NCBI GenBank assembly: GCA_027493525.1
Contig: JAOSKN010000002.1
Span: 848,288 to 912,287, forward strand
Length of the DNA stretch: 64,000 nucleotides
Source: Planctomycetota bacterium
GTDB lineage: Bacteria; Planctomycetota; SZUA-567; H5-PLA8
Direction of reading: 5' to 3'
Every line of letters starts with the position of its first letter. The first letter of the stretch is position 1. Under the pieces are notes generated by a model. It worked only from the letters and a program-made list of their open reading frames with translations, was not told where the DNA came from and made no database searches. Shown piece after piece: positions 43,630-52,933 of this stretch. The position numbers and the translations under genes were made by a program.

Positions 43630-43932
43630 ATGCCAGAAATCTTGATTCAATTGGCCAAGAAGCAAAACCAACGGCTGAATGAGCTGGCGCAAGGTCTGGG
43701 GATTTTGCCTGAGGAATTAGCGCGGCAGAGCGTGGAGTGGATGCTGAATCGAGGCGATGCCCAATTCGAAGCGAAACTGGCGCGGGTGCGCAGGCGCACG
43801 CCCATTCCCGGAAAGTGCGCGGGTGTGGACATGTCCAGCGAGGCCATAGGCCAAAGGCTGCGCATGGTCGGCGATTTCAATCGTCTAAGCGGCTTGTTGC
43901 TTGGGGGAAGTCGGATCGTGGACACGCATTGA
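43630..43932 (+). CDS. Hypothetical small protein, antitoxin-like N-terminus
   Basis: 100 residues from the ATG at 43630, chosen because AGGGAG lies 7 bases upstream. The first half is helical and reads like a DNA-binding antitoxin or regulator (LIQLAKKQNQRLNELAQGLG, ELARQSVEWML). The second half is basic then polar (ARVRRRTPIPGKC). No toxin-like gene follows; the next gene is convergent. Family not recognised. Base composition is lower in GC than in flanking genes, compatible with recent arrival. Confidence 0.5.
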   Translation: MPEILIQLAKKQNQRLNELAQGLGILPEELARQSVEWMLNRGDAQFEAKLARVRRRTPIPGKCAGVDMSSEAIGQRLRMVGDFNRLSGLLLGGSRIVDTH

Positions 43933-43964
43933 TCCGCATTGAAATGAGACGTCCGCCATAAACC

Positions 43965-44426
43965 TCAATGATGGGTGGCCGGCCGCCTGTCTGATCGCAG
44001 GCGAAAAAAATATTCCGTAGCCGCTGCAAATAAAGCAAGCAAGACAAGACCTATGCACGCATTCAGCGCCATGGCCGAAACTATCCACTCCTCCTGAGCA
44101 ACATTCATGCTGCCCATGTAATGCCGATCGTACTCAGGCGCATAATCGCTGCGCCGTATATCGCTCATGAGCAGTTCGTGGTCCTGAATGCCCGATGCAT
44201 ACTCATCAAGACGGTAAATCGTAAAAGGCCAACCTGAGACATGCTCGAATCGAGCAATGTTTGGAGGGTGCGCCTTCAGGACTCCCTTGCGAATCCGATA
44301 GGAACCCTCCAGATTGAGCCAGATGAATCCGCCGGCGGCGAGAACCAGGATGATGCAGGTCGACAGGCGAATCTGAAGCCGGGCGCGGCGCGGAGCGATG
44401 GAAGGTTTCGCTTTCAATCCCCCCAT
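43965..44426 (-). CDS. Two-helix membrane protein of a planctomycete-type family
   Basis: 153 residues. After a basic leader (MGGLKAKPSIAPRRARLQIR) comes a membrane helix LSTCIILVLAAGGFIWLNLE. A loop with RFEHVSGWPFTIYRLDEY follows, then an extracytoplasmic stretch, and a second helix ALNACIGLVLLALFAAATEY is followed by a basic tail. The RLQIxLSTxxxLxLxAGxxxWxN pattern with a GWPF loop is widespread in planctomycete genomes, function unknown. The start overlaps the end of the DUF4380 lipoprotein gene by 13 bases, so the two are cotranscribed. Confidence 0.75.
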   Translation of the reverse strand: MGGLKAKPSIAPRRARLQIRLSTCIILVLAAGGFIWLNLEGSYRIRKGVLKAHPPNIARFEHVSGWPFTIYRLDEYASGIQDHELLMSDIRRSDYAPEYDRHYMGSMNVAQEEWIVSAMALNACIGLVLLALFAAATEYFFRLRSDRRPATHH

Positions 44427-45442
44427 TCCTTCAGCGCTTGCGCGTGCGCTTCGCGGGCGGTTTTGGCCAGCGCGTCGAGTTTCGCGCCGGCGGGCACGTC
44501 CAGCAGCGTCCAGACCATGTCGCTGCGCAGCGTCTCGCCCGCCTTCAGCTCGCGCATCGGCGAAAGCAATTCGAGTTCCGTGTACCCCGTCGGGCGCGGG
44601 GCGGTGTAGATCTCGGCATGGCAGCCGCCGTCGGGGTAGGCGGCGTCCGGTTCCAGGCGGCGCGATTCGACGAAGAGGGCCGTTCCAACCTTGGCCGCGG
44701 CCCAGCTCTCCGCGCCGCGGACCCCGATCTTCATCGATTTCTTTTCGTGGTCCCGGATCGTGACCGCGCGCGCGGCCGCATCGAACTCGAACTCGCTGTG
44801 GTCCTTCACGCCGATCAGTTCGTGGATCTCTTCCTTGGCGCCGGCCGGCATGAACGCAAACTCCGGCTGGGCGATCTGCGTCACGTTCCAGAGCGTCAGC
44901 GGCTTGGGCTCGCCCGTGGTCTTCTCGATCCACTGTCGCACCCGCAGGGCGGCGCGGCCGGGCAGGAGCGTGATTTCGCGGACGTACCGCGCGCCGAGCG
45001 GCTTGCTCACCGGCCCGGCGATGCGCACGCCGCCGGGGATCGCCTCGGCTGCGCAGGGCATGCCGTCGAAGGCCGTGTCCGGCGGCCAGCCGCGCCCGAC
45101 CAGCTTGGGCCATTGCTTCTGTTCGGCCGGCCAGACTTTATCTCCGCCGAAGTTCATCCAGTCCTTCGGTTCGCCGGAGAGGGTCTTGCCGTGAAGGCTG
45201 GGATCCTGCCAGAGCAGGTTCGGGCCGCCGGGCTTGGAGCATTGCATCACGCGCCCGATCTGCGGCACGACGACGGCCTCCAGATGCGCGCTGCTGAGCT
45301 TCCACGCGCCTTCCCAGCCGGCGTACGCAATCCGTTCGACGCGCACGGGCGGGTGCTCCGGCGCTTCGTTGCGCGCCTCGCGGTCGCAGGACGCGAACAG
45401 CAGCGGGGTGAGCAGCAAGAGCAGGCGCAGGGACGATCGCAT
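44414..45442 (-). CDS. DUF4380-type lipoprotein (aldose-epimerase-like fold)
   Basis: 342 residues from the ATG at 45442, with AGGAG 7 bases upstream. The signal peptide ends in LLFASC, so the product is lipid-anchored. The body resembles galactose-mutarotase-like beta-sandwich proteins: LEAVVVPQIGRVMQCSKPGG, NLLWQDP, PKDWMNFGGDKVWPAEQKQW, LTLWNVTQIAQPEFAFMPAG. The DWxNFGGDKVWPAxQ segment is what makes me call DUF4380. It probably binds carbohydrate; enzymatic activity is not established for the family. It is divergent from the sigma-54 response regulator gene across 195 bases and followed by a small membrane protein gene. Confidence 0.82.
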   Translation of the reverse strand: MRSSLRLLLLLTPLLFASCDREARNEAPEHPPVRVERIAYAGWEGAWKLSSAHLEAVVVPQIGRVMQCSKPGGPNLLWQDPSLHGKTLSGEPKDWMNFGGDKVWPAEQKQWPKLVGRGWPPDTAFDGMPCAAEAIPGGVRIAGPVSKPLGARYVREITLLPGRAALRVRQWIEKTTGEPKPLTLWNVTQIAQPEFAFMPAGAKEEIHELIGVKDHSEFEFDAAARAVTIRDHEKKSMKIGVRGAESWAAAKVGTALFVESRRLEPDAAYPDGGCHAEIYTAPRPTGYTELELLSPMRELKAGETLRSDMVWTLLDVPAGAKLDALAKTAREAHAQALKEWGD

Positions 45443-45637
45443 GAGGTTCTCCTGATTGCGCACTATACCGGCCGGCGCGGCCTTTTCACGTGTGCGACCG
45501 CGCTGGGGCCGCTTGGGAAACCGGGGGTCGAGGAGAATCGGAATGTCGGGTGGACTTGTATCTTGAGCCGGGCTATAAAAAGGTTGGCCGTGGTGGAATA
45601 CGCTTAAAAGTTTTGACGCGTTCGCCCGAGCGCTTTC

Positions 45638-47199
45638 ATGAGCGAATCGACCTCGCAAGATATCGCCCATCGCATTCTCGTCGTCGAGGACGACGCCAGT
45701 TACGGACTGCTCCTGCGCTACCAGTTGCAGCGCGAAGGCTATGAGCCGATCGTCGTGCAGAGCGGCGAAGAAGGCCTCAAGAAGCTCGGCGAGTCCGAGC
45801 CCTCGGTGGTGCTGCTGGACGTGATGCTCCCCGGCAAGGACGGGCGGGTGATCCTGGACGAAATCCACCGCAATATTCCGGAACTGCCCGTGGTGATGGT
45901 GACCGCGGCCGGCTCGGTCGAGATGGCCGTCGAGTGCATGAAGCGCGGGGCGTACGACTTCCTCACCAAGCCCTTCGAGTTCGAACGGCTCTACGCGATC
46001 CTGCGCAACGCGATCGAGTACCACGAGCTGAAGATGCAGGTGCGCAACCTGGAAGGGGCGCTCTTTCAGAAGCACGGCTTCGAGAAGATCGTGGCCGCCT
46101 CGGAGCGGATGCGGAAGGTGATCGACCAGGCGCAGCGCGCGGCGGCCTCGGATTCGGACGTGCTGATCCTCGGCGAGTCCGGGACGGGCAAGGAAGTGCT
46201 GGCCCGGGCGGTGCACTACGGTTCGTCCCGGCGCAACGGCCCGTTCGTGGCGATCAATTGCGGCGCGATCCCCGAGGGGCTGCTGGAGAGCGAACTCTTC
46301 GGGCACGAGAAGGGCGCGTTCACAGGCGCCGTCGCGCGCCGCGCGGGCTGCTTCGAGCAGGCCCACGGCGGCACGCTCTTCCTGGACGAGATCGGCGAGA
46401 TGCGCCCCGACATGCAGGTGCGCCTGCTGCGCGCGCTGGAGCAGCGTGAGATCCGCCGCGTCGGCTCGGACAAGACCATCAAGGTCAACGTGCGCGTCTT
46501 CTCGGCGACCAACCAGAACCTGCCCAAGCGGATGAAGGAGTCGAAGTTCCGCACCGACTTGTACTACCGCCTCGCGATCCTGGTCCTGGAGATCCCCCGT
46601 TGCGCGACCGGCGCGAAGACATCCCAGCGCTGGCGCGACATTTCCTGGTCGAGGCCCGCCGCGAGGGACACACCCGCTCCTCGGATATTTCAGCCGAGGC
46701 CCTGCGCGTGCTCGGCGAGTACGACTGGCCCGGCAACGCGCGCGAGCTGCGCAACGCCATCGAGCGCGCCGTGGTCTTCGAGGACGGACCGAACATCCAG
46801 GTCGCGAGCCTGCCGCCGGAACTGGTGCGGCGCGTCGAGCAGCGCATGACGGAGGCCCTTGCGCGGCCCGAACGCCCGCAGGCGCTGGAGGCTTCCGCCG
46901 GCGCCCAGGCTTTCGCGCCGCCGCCCGCCGCGCCGCCCTCGGCCGCGCCGCCCGGTCCGCCTCCGGCTCCCGCGTACGTCGAGGATCGCCGCGACGACGA
47001 GATCAACACGATGGAAGACGAAGAAAAGAAGATTATCCTTCGCGCGCTCTCCATTACCGACGGAAACATTTCCGAAGCCGCGCGGCGCCTTGGCCTGCAT
47101 CGTTCCACCCTGCACCGCAAGATGGCCCGCTTCGGTCTGGCGACCGACGAGGATCCCGAAGCCGGCGACGACGGCGCCCCGGTGGACGACGAGAGCTGA
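45638..47199 (+). CDS. NtrC-type sigma-54 response regulator, one base missing
   Basis: Corrected length about 520 residues. Receiver domain with phospho-acceptor Asp61 in VVLLDVML and VTAAGSVEMAVECMKRGAYD; AAA+ domain with Walker A GESGTGKE at 179-186, the sigma-54 contact loop GAFTGA at 226-231 and LFLDEIGEM; and a Fis-type helix-turn-helix at the end (ITDGNISEAARRLGLHRSTL). The frame breaks at the C5 run 46594-46598. One added C turns LVLEIPRCAT into LVLEIPPLRDRREDIPALAR, the normal family sequence. No sensor kinase is adjacent. The heparinase-like gene starts 53 bases downstream. Confidence 0.9.
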
Positions 47200-47252
47200 G
47201 TCCCGGCGCAATGCCTCGTGACGCCCGCGCTCCTGCGCGTTATCCTGCTCCC

Positions 47253-49874
47253 ATGGCCGTTTTCGCTCCCGTTTCCGCCCGGCGCGCGATCTTCGCCCTG
47301 GGCGTCCTGCTCGTCTGTGCGCACCCCGCCGTGCGTGCCGGCGAGTCGGTGTCCTGGATCGATCCGGCGTGGCGTCTGGAAGGTCCGCCTCCCATTCCGG
47401 ACAAGAGCAACGGCTTCTCCGTGGCCAAGGCCTGGTCCTTCGAGAAAGACGCCGAGAACTGGTGGGCGTCCAAAGCGGTCAAGCTGGAAGTCAAGGAGCC
47501 GGGCATCCTGAGCGTGCAAGGCGAGGAAGACCAGGAGCAATGGTCCTTCGCCGGACCGCCGCCCGTGCCGGCCGCGTCCAACGCCTACTACCTGTTCCAG
47601 ATGGAGATCCGCTTCGAGAGCGCTTCGCCCAAGGGCGTGCGCCCGTCGGTCTGGATCGGGGAATATGCCAAGCAGGAGGGGCAGCTCAAGAACATCGGCA
47701 GCCACGAGAGCCGCCCGTTCAAGGTCTTTCCGCTGGGCGAGTGGCAGCCCGTGCATATCGAATTCCGCGCCAAGCCGGAGACGACGGAGCTTCGCTTCAG
47801 CCTCAGCAAGCGCACCAAATCCTACAATTTCATCGACGCCTCGATCCGCAACGTGCGCCTGCTGCGCACGCCCGGGCTGGCGGCAAGCTGGCTCCTGCCC
47901 CGAACCCCGCTCCCAGAGATCCTGAAGCGGCGCGCCGAGAAGCACCCGCGCCTCTTCTTTGAACAGTCTGAGCTGAGCGCGCTGCGCTTCGGCCAGCAGG
48001 ACGCCATGGTCGCCGTCTCCGACCGCGTCGTGGCCCGCGCGCGGAAGTACCTCGCCGATCCGCCCGACTACGCCAAGACCATGGAGGATCCCAGGTTCAA
48101 GAGCGATGGCAGCCAGTCCTGGCAGGTCGAGGTCGGCGACGCGATTCCCATCCTGGCCGTCGCCTACCATATCAACCGGGACGAAAAGTTCTTCAAGGCC
48201 GCCGTGCGCTACATCCACGCGAGCTGCGGCTACGCCAACTGGGGCCTTGGCCCGTACGCGGGCGCCCACTCCGCCGCCGGGCATCAGTTGCTTGGCCTGG
48301 CGGCGGGCTACGACCTGCTCTTCGACAAGCTGGACGCGGGGACCCGGACGAGGGTGCGGCAGACGGTCCGCAAACGCGCGAACGAGCTGTGCCGGCAGTA
48401 TGTCGCGCGGGAGCAGCCGTTCATGGACGACCCGCTCGACGCGGCCCGCCCGCTGCTGGCCTCGGCGCTCTTCACCAGCGGCCTGGCCTTCTGGGACGAG
48501 GAGCCGGAAGCGCGCGCGTGGCTCTATTTCGGCCACGAAGCGATGCTGGGCACCCTGGACGTCCTGGGGCCCGACGGGGCGCACCCCATGGGCGTGTATC
48601 TCTGGGAGGCGCACGCCGAACAGCTCCTGCGCTGGGCGGACCTCGCGCAGAAGCGCCTGGGTCTCAACGTGCTGGTTCACCCCTGGTTCGCCTCCACGCT
48701 GCGCTTCGGGGTCTACAACACGACGCCCGGAAGCCTGCGCGGCCAGCGCCCGCTTATCGTCGGTCTCGGGAACGACGAGTCCTGGAACTACACGGGCCCC
48801 GACCACCTCTTCCGTTTTCTCGCGCGCCAGTTTCGCGATCCCAAGGCGCACCTGGACGAGCGCGCCGTCTGGCTCGCCGGCGAACTGATGAAGGCCTGGG
48901 TCTGCCACGAGCGCTCGATCTTCCTGAACCTCTGCTGGAGCGGGCTCCAGGTGCGCGAGCGCTTGCCCGAGCGCGACCCGCCGCTTCCGACCTTCACCCG
49001 CTTCGACGATCTGGACTGGGTCTCGGCGCGCTCGGACTGGACCCCCGACGCCACGCTGCTGGCCGTCCGCGCCGGCCCGCCTTTCGGCCACCGGCTCTTC
49101 GCGCAGCGCCGCTTCGTGGGGCTGACCGATCAGGAGCCGGATTGCGGCGCGCCCATTCTGTACGGGTTCGGCGAGATCCTGCTGCGCTCCGCCGGCTCGG
49201 GACGCCGGGAACGCCTGAGCCAGGATTCCAACGCGCTGGTCGTCAACGGCATGGGGCAGTTGGGCGAGGATCGCGGCCGCATCGACTACCGCCCCTGGCA
49301 GTTCGCCGAGCGCGCCCCGCGGATCGAGCGCGCCGCGGAGAGCGTGGAGGCCGACTTGATCGTGATGGACCTCGCTCCCGCTTATCCGGCCGAGGCCAAA
49401 CTGGAGGCCTACCGGCGCACGCTGCTCTTCGTCAAGCCCGAGCTGGTCGTGGTCCTCGACGAAGTGCGCGCCAGGGAGCCCGTCGACCTGCAATGGTTCT
49501 GGCATACGGAAGGCGCGCTGGCCGAACTCAACGGGAGGCTCACGGCCGAGGGAAAGACGGCCGGGCTCGAGATTGCGCCTCTGGGGCCCGACGGCTGGGT
49601 GCAGAGCCTGGAAGTGGACGAGCGGCTCGAACGCAACGAAGATAAGGCCGCCGGGCTCAAGCGCCTGCTGCGCATCAAGACCACCCAGCCGGTCAAGGAC
49701 GCGCTGGGCCTGACGGTCTTCCGCGTCAGGCCGGTCTCGCCCTGGGACTTCCCGCCGCCGTTCAAGGCCGAGAAGACGGGCGATAAAATCGTGCTGCAGA
49801 CCGAGAGCCGCGCTTATACGGTAAGACTGGCTCCCGGAACCGAAGCCCCGCTGATCCTGGAACCCCGCAAATAA
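47253..49874 (+). CDS. Exported heparinase II/III-like polysaccharide lyase (DUF4962-type)
   Basis: 873 residues from the ATG at 47253, which opens a signal peptide (RRAIFALGVLLVCAHPAVRA). An N-terminal beta-sandwich of about 210 residues is followed by an (alpha/alpha) toroid beginning ILKRRAEKHPRLFFEQSELS. It includes GAHSAAGHQLLGLAAGYDLL and GPDGAHPMGVYLWEAHAEQL near 440-460, then a C-terminal beta-sheet domain typical of heparinase II/III and alginate-lyase-like enzymes. Substrate is probably an acidic polysaccharide; not determinable here. It follows the sigma-54 regulator closely on the same strand and may be in its operon. Confidence 0.82.
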   Translation: MAVFAPVSARRAIFALGVLLVCAHPAVRAGESVSWIDPAWRLEGPPPIPDKSNGFSVAKAWSFEKDAENWWASKAVKLEVKEPGILSVQGEEDQEQWSFAGPPPVPAASNAYYLFQMEIRFESASPKGVRPSVWIGEYAKQEGQLKNIGSHESRPFKVFPLGEWQPVHIEFRAKPETTELRFSLSKRTKSYNFIDASIRNVRLLRTPGLAASWLLPRTPLPEILKRRAEKHPRLFFEQSELSALRFGQQDAMVAVSDRVVARARKYLADPPDYAKTMEDPRFKSDGSQSWQVEVGDAIPILAVAYHINRDEKFFKAAVRYIHASCGYANWGLGPYAGAHSAAGHQLLGLAAGYDLLFDKLDAGTRTRVRQTVRKRANELCRQYVAREQPFMDDPLDAARPLLASALFTSGLAFWDEEPEARAWLYFGHEAMLGTLDVLGPDGAHPMGVYLWEAHAEQLLRWADLAQKRLGLNVLVHPWFASTLRFGVYNTTPGSLRGQRPLIVGLGNDESWNYTGPDHLFRFLARQFRDPKAHLDERAVWLAGELMKAWVCHERSIFLNLCWSGLQVRERLPERDPPLPTFTRFDDLDWVSARSDWTPDATLLAVRAGPPFGHRLFAQRRFVGLTDQEPDCGAPILYGFGEILLRSAGSGRRERLSQDSNALVVNGMGQLGEDRGRIDYRPWQFAERAPRIERAAESVEADLIVMDLAPAYPAEAKLEAYRRTLLFVKPELVVVLDEVRAREPVDLQWFWHTEGALAELNGRLTAEGKTAGLEIAPLGPDGWVQSLEVDERLERNEDKAAGLKRLLRIKTTQPVKDALGLTVFRVRPVSPWDFPPPFKAEKTGDKIVLQTESRAYTVRLAPGTEAPLILEPRK

Positions 49875-49888
49875 CCGGAGGTATTCCG

Positions 49889-50257
49889 ATGAAACGCCGG
49901 ATTCGAGACGCGGTCGTCCTGCTCGTGCTGCTGGGCCTCGCGGGCTGCGGAGGCGGTGCGGACAAGACAGGCGAGGCGGCCCCCAGCGCCGACAAAAAGG
50001 CCTTGGAGCAGGATCAGAAGGCTTACGCGGAGCTGAAGCAGCGCTACGCCGATCTGGAGGGCCAGGTCCAGGCGCTTCCCGCAGGGAGACCCGAGCAGGG
50101 CGCGCTGCGGGATGAGCTGGTTTCGCTGCTCAGCAAAGCCAAGCTGGAGACGACCCGCGCCGACCCGCTCCACAACACGCTCCCGCCCAAGGCCATGGAG
50201 CGCATGAAGGAGTTCCTCGACGCCGTGGAGAACAAGCTCTCGGTCTTCCCGAGATAG
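49889..50257 (+). CDS. Small lipoprotein with a coiled-coil segment
   Basis: 122 residues. Lipoprotein signal LLVLLGLAGCGGG, then a polar linker and a heptad-like helix (KALEQDQKAYAELKQRYADL). GGAGG precedes the ATG by about 8 bases, and the gene starts 15 bases after the lyase gene, so it is the third gene of that transcript. No family recognised. Confidence 0.7.
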   Translation: MKRRIRDAVVLLVLLGLAGCGGGADKTGEAAPSADKKALEQDQKAYAELKQRYADLEGQVQALPAGRPEQGALRDELVSLLSKAKLETTRADPLHNTLPPKAMERMKEFLDAVENKLSVFPR

Positions 50258-50269
50258 GCGGGCGCGCGG

Positions 50270-51430
50270 TTACTCGATCTTGTAGAGGTGCACGTCCCAG
50301 GGCTGGAAGCGGTCCTTGAACGTCCCGCCGGCGACGGGAACCTTGCGGTCTTCGCCCAGGACCGTGGCGGAGCCGTCCTGGACGCCCGGCACGGTAAAGG
50401 TGGCCTGCGCCTCCGCGCCGCGCATGACCACCGCGAAGACATAGGTCGCGCCTTCGTGCCGCTTGGTCATCACGGCGACCGCCGGGCCGTCGGTCTCGAC
50501 TTTGGCGCCTTCGGCCACGCTGGGGCCGTTCAGCACCGGGGCCAGCTCCAGGATCTGGCGGTTCACCTTCGTCGCCATCGCCAGGAGTTCGGGCTCCGCC
50601 AGCAGTCCCGCTTCGATGAACTTTGGCTTGAACTGGTGGCAGAAGTAGATGATGCCCTTGGAGCCGTAAATCAGGGACATCCAGACTTCGCACTTCATTT
50701 CCTGCGGCGTGACGATCTTCTCGGTGTTGCCGATCCGCGTGCACTCGATGCAGTTCCAGACGGCCTTCTCGTCCTTGGACCATTCGCGCAGGCGCTGCAC
50801 GCCAAAGGGGACCAGCCAGAGTTTCCCCGCCACGTCAGGCTTGTCGTGGCAGGCGGGATAGATGTCGAAAGAGACCAGGTCGCAGCCCTTGATGTATTCC
50901 GCATAGTCCTCGGGATGGTTGGTGCGCACGCCGCGGCCGTGCCAGCCGTCCCACGCCACGCCTTGCCCCAGATTCAGGATCACCGGGCGGTCGGGATCGT
51001 TGGCCTTGAGCTTTTTGTAGTCCTCGATAATCGTCTCGGGGGGCACGGGCGGGCCGTAGCCTCCGCCCTGCTTGGGCTGCGCGTTGTCGGGTTCGTCGCC
51101 GTGCATCCAGGCCACGATCGTCTCGTCGTCCTTGTGCTTCAATCCGACTTCGTTCTGCGCGCAGATCACCTTCATCCCGTGCTTTTTCAGCTCGGCGAGC
51201 TGCTCCTCGGTGGGGCCTTGCCAGAGGCCGATGTAGGTGTTGATGCCGGCGGCCTTGTACCGCGGCGCGTTGGCGGGCGCCTGGAGCCAGACCGCGAGCG
51301 GGAAGAAGCCCGGGTCGCTGGGCGGGCCCTTGGACCAGTTCGGCTCGGGCTTGGCCTCTCCCGCGAGAGCGTGCGCCGAGGCGAGGGCGATCGGAAGCAG
51401 GCCAGCGAGCGCAAAAAGCAGCTTGAACAC
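50270..51430 (-). CDS. Exported TIM-barrel glycoside-hydrolase-like protein
   Basis: 386 residues with a signal peptide (LLFALAGLLPIALASAHALA). The sequence follows the strand/helix rhythm of a (beta/alpha)8 barrel: FFPLAVWLQAPANAPRYKAA, GINTYIGLWQGPTEEQLAEL, KVICAQNEVGLKHKD, IVAWMHGDEPDN with an acidic pair, CDLVSFDIYPACHDKP, VWNCIECTRIGN and GSKGIIYFCHQF. A beta-sandwich of about 90 residues closes the protein. The WMHGDEPDN and ECTRIG sites look like candidate catalytic acids, but no CAZy family can be assigned by eye. Convergent with the small lipoprotein gene; likely part of the local polysaccharide-use set. Confidence 0.75.
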   Translation of the reverse strand: MFKLLFALAGLLPIALASAHALAGEAKPEPNWSKGPPSDPGFFPLAVWLQAPANAPRYKAAGINTYIGLWQGPTEEQLAELKKHGMKVICAQNEVGLKHKDDETIVAWMHGDEPDNAQPKQGGGYGPPVPPETIIEDYKKLKANDPDRPVILNLGQGVAWDGWHGRGVRTNHPEDYAEYIKGCDLVSFDIYPACHDKPDVAGKLWLVPFGVQRLREWSKDEKAVWNCIECTRIGNTEKIVTPQEMKCEVWMSLIYGSKGIIYFCHQFKPKFIEAGLLAEPELLAMATKVNRQILELAPVLNGPSVAEGAKVETDGPAVAVMTKRHEGATYVFAVVMRGAEAQATFTVPGVQDGSATVLGEDRKVPVAGGTFKDRFQPWDVHLYKIE

Positions 51431-51717
51431 GGCTTGTAGCTCCTAGACCAACGGCCAGCTTCAATACACCGCCAAGATATTAGCACATGTCATTTCGTTG
51501 AATTGGCACGACTTCACCAGTGCAGCACGAGCCGGATTGCAGGTTTCATCAGCATACGCAAAGCGATAGAGGCAACGCGCACGTGCAGAACCGTGATGTT
51601 TGTTGAATCAAGGACAACATCTCGCAATCGACTGGAATCGGGAGTACATTAAATCAAAGCGGGTGCTCGCTTCCCCGATACAAGAGTGTTGTTGTTGCGC
51701 TCGGGAAGCGATGGGAC

Positions 51718-52869
51718 ATGGGTGCTACGGGGATCCATTCGCGCATGCCGGCTGCCGCTTCTCCCAGTTCTTCCAAGGTGCGCAGCAAGCGCCGCACTCT
51801 GGGACCGTACGATCTCCTGCGCAAGCTGGGCCAGGGGGCGATGGGCGCGGTGTACCTCGCGCGGCATCAGCAGACCGACCAGCGCGTGGCGCTGAAAGTC
51901 CTTCCGCCGGACCTCGCGCAGGATCACGAGTTCCTCGAGCGTTTCAAGCGCGAGATGCGCGCGACCCTGAAGCTGCGCCACCCCAACGTCGTCGGCGCCT
52001 TCGATTTCGGCGAGGACGGCGGGTTCTATTACTTCGCCATGGAGTTCGTCAACGGCGAGGACCTCGAAGAAGGCTTCAGCCGCCAGCCCAACAAGCGCTA
52101 TTCTCCGGCCGAGGTGCTTTCCGTCGCCAAAGACATCGCGCTTGCGCTGGAGGCGGCCAGTTCGGTCGGCATCGTCCACCGCGACATCAAGCCCGCGAAC
52201 ATCCTGAAGGACGAAAACGGCGTCTACAAACTGACCGACCTGGGTTTGGCCGCGCGCCTGGTGGACGACGAGCGCGTCACGCAGACCGGCCTGGCGGTGG
52301 GCACGCCGTACTACATCTCGCCCGAGCAGGCGCAAGGCTACGAGAACGTGGATGTCCGCGCCGACATCTACAGCCTTGGCGCGACCCTTTATCACCTCGC
52401 CACCGGCTGCCTGCCGTTCGCCGACGACAACGCGATCGTGGTGATGACCCGCCACGTCCAGGAAGAACTCAAGCCGCCGAACGAGATCGTGCCCGACCTG
52501 CCCAAGGGCCTCTGCCGGCTGATCCAGAAGATGATGGCCAAGCGCCCCGGCGACCGGCACCGCAACGCGCAGGAACTGCTGGCCGATATCTCGCTGATCG
52601 CGAAGGGCGAAGTTCCGCTGCTCAAGCGTGCGCGCGCCAACCGCAAGATCACCCAGTTCACCCCCATCGCGCCCTCCGCGCCGCGCCCCAAGCCGGTCTC
52701 CAAGCCTTCGCCGGGCGAAGACAAGGCCGAGAAGCCGCGCCGCAAGTCCACCGGCCCCGCCAAGCCCGTCGCGACCTTCGCGCGGCGCCTCAAGCCCGCG
52801 CTGTTCTGGGGCGGCCTGGTCCTGGCCGCGGTCATCGCCGGTATCGCGGTCCGCGTGATCCTCGGTTAG
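51718..52869 (+). CDS. Membrane-anchored Ser/Thr protein kinase (PknB type)
   Basis: 383 residues. Kinase core from about 30: glycine loop GQGAMGAV at 38-45, ATP lysine Lys60 in VALKVL, catalytic HRDIKPAN with Asp156, DLG in place of DFG, and activation segment GTPYYISPEQAQGYENVDVR. A basic/proline linker of about 60 residues leads to one C-terminal membrane helix (ALFWGGLVLAAVIAGIAVRV) with almost nothing beyond it, so it has no external sensor domain. The ATG at 51718 or the one at 51748 may start translation. Upstream, TCGCTTCCC (51667-51675) can pair with GGGAAGCGA (51703-51711), just before the start. Confidence 0.92.
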   Translation: MGATGIHSRMPAAASPSSSKVRSKRRTLGPYDLLRKLGQGAMGAVYLARHQQTDQRVALKVLPPDLAQDHEFLERFKREMRATLKLRHPNVVGAFDFGEDGGFYYFAMEFVNGEDLEEGFSRQPNKRYSPAEVLSVAKDIALALEAASSVGIVHRDIKPANILKDENGVYKLTDLGLAARLVDDERVTQTGLAVGTPYYISPEQAQGYENVDVRADIYSLGATLYHLATGCLPFADDNAIVVMTRHVQEELKPPNEIVPDLPKGLCRLIQKMMAKRPGDRHRNAQELLADISLIAKGEVPLLKRARANRKITQFTPIAPSAPRPKPVSKPSPGEDKAEKPRRKSTGPAKPVATFARRLKPALFWGGLVLAAVIAGIAVRVILG

Positions 52870-52933
52870 CCGCGCCTCCCGCCGCGCGGCGTTTCCTGTT
52901 TACCGTGCCGCGCCTACCGGTTAAACCCTCGGC

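Noticed and set aside
45443-46366. Upstream extension of the DUF4380 gene on the minus strand
   Set aside because: It is opposite the response regulator; a lipoprotein signal and AGGAG place the real start at 45442.
17946-46598. C5 tracts as phase-variation switches
   Set aside because: Phase-variable tracts are normally longer (about seven or more); runs of five are too stable, so assembly error is preferred.
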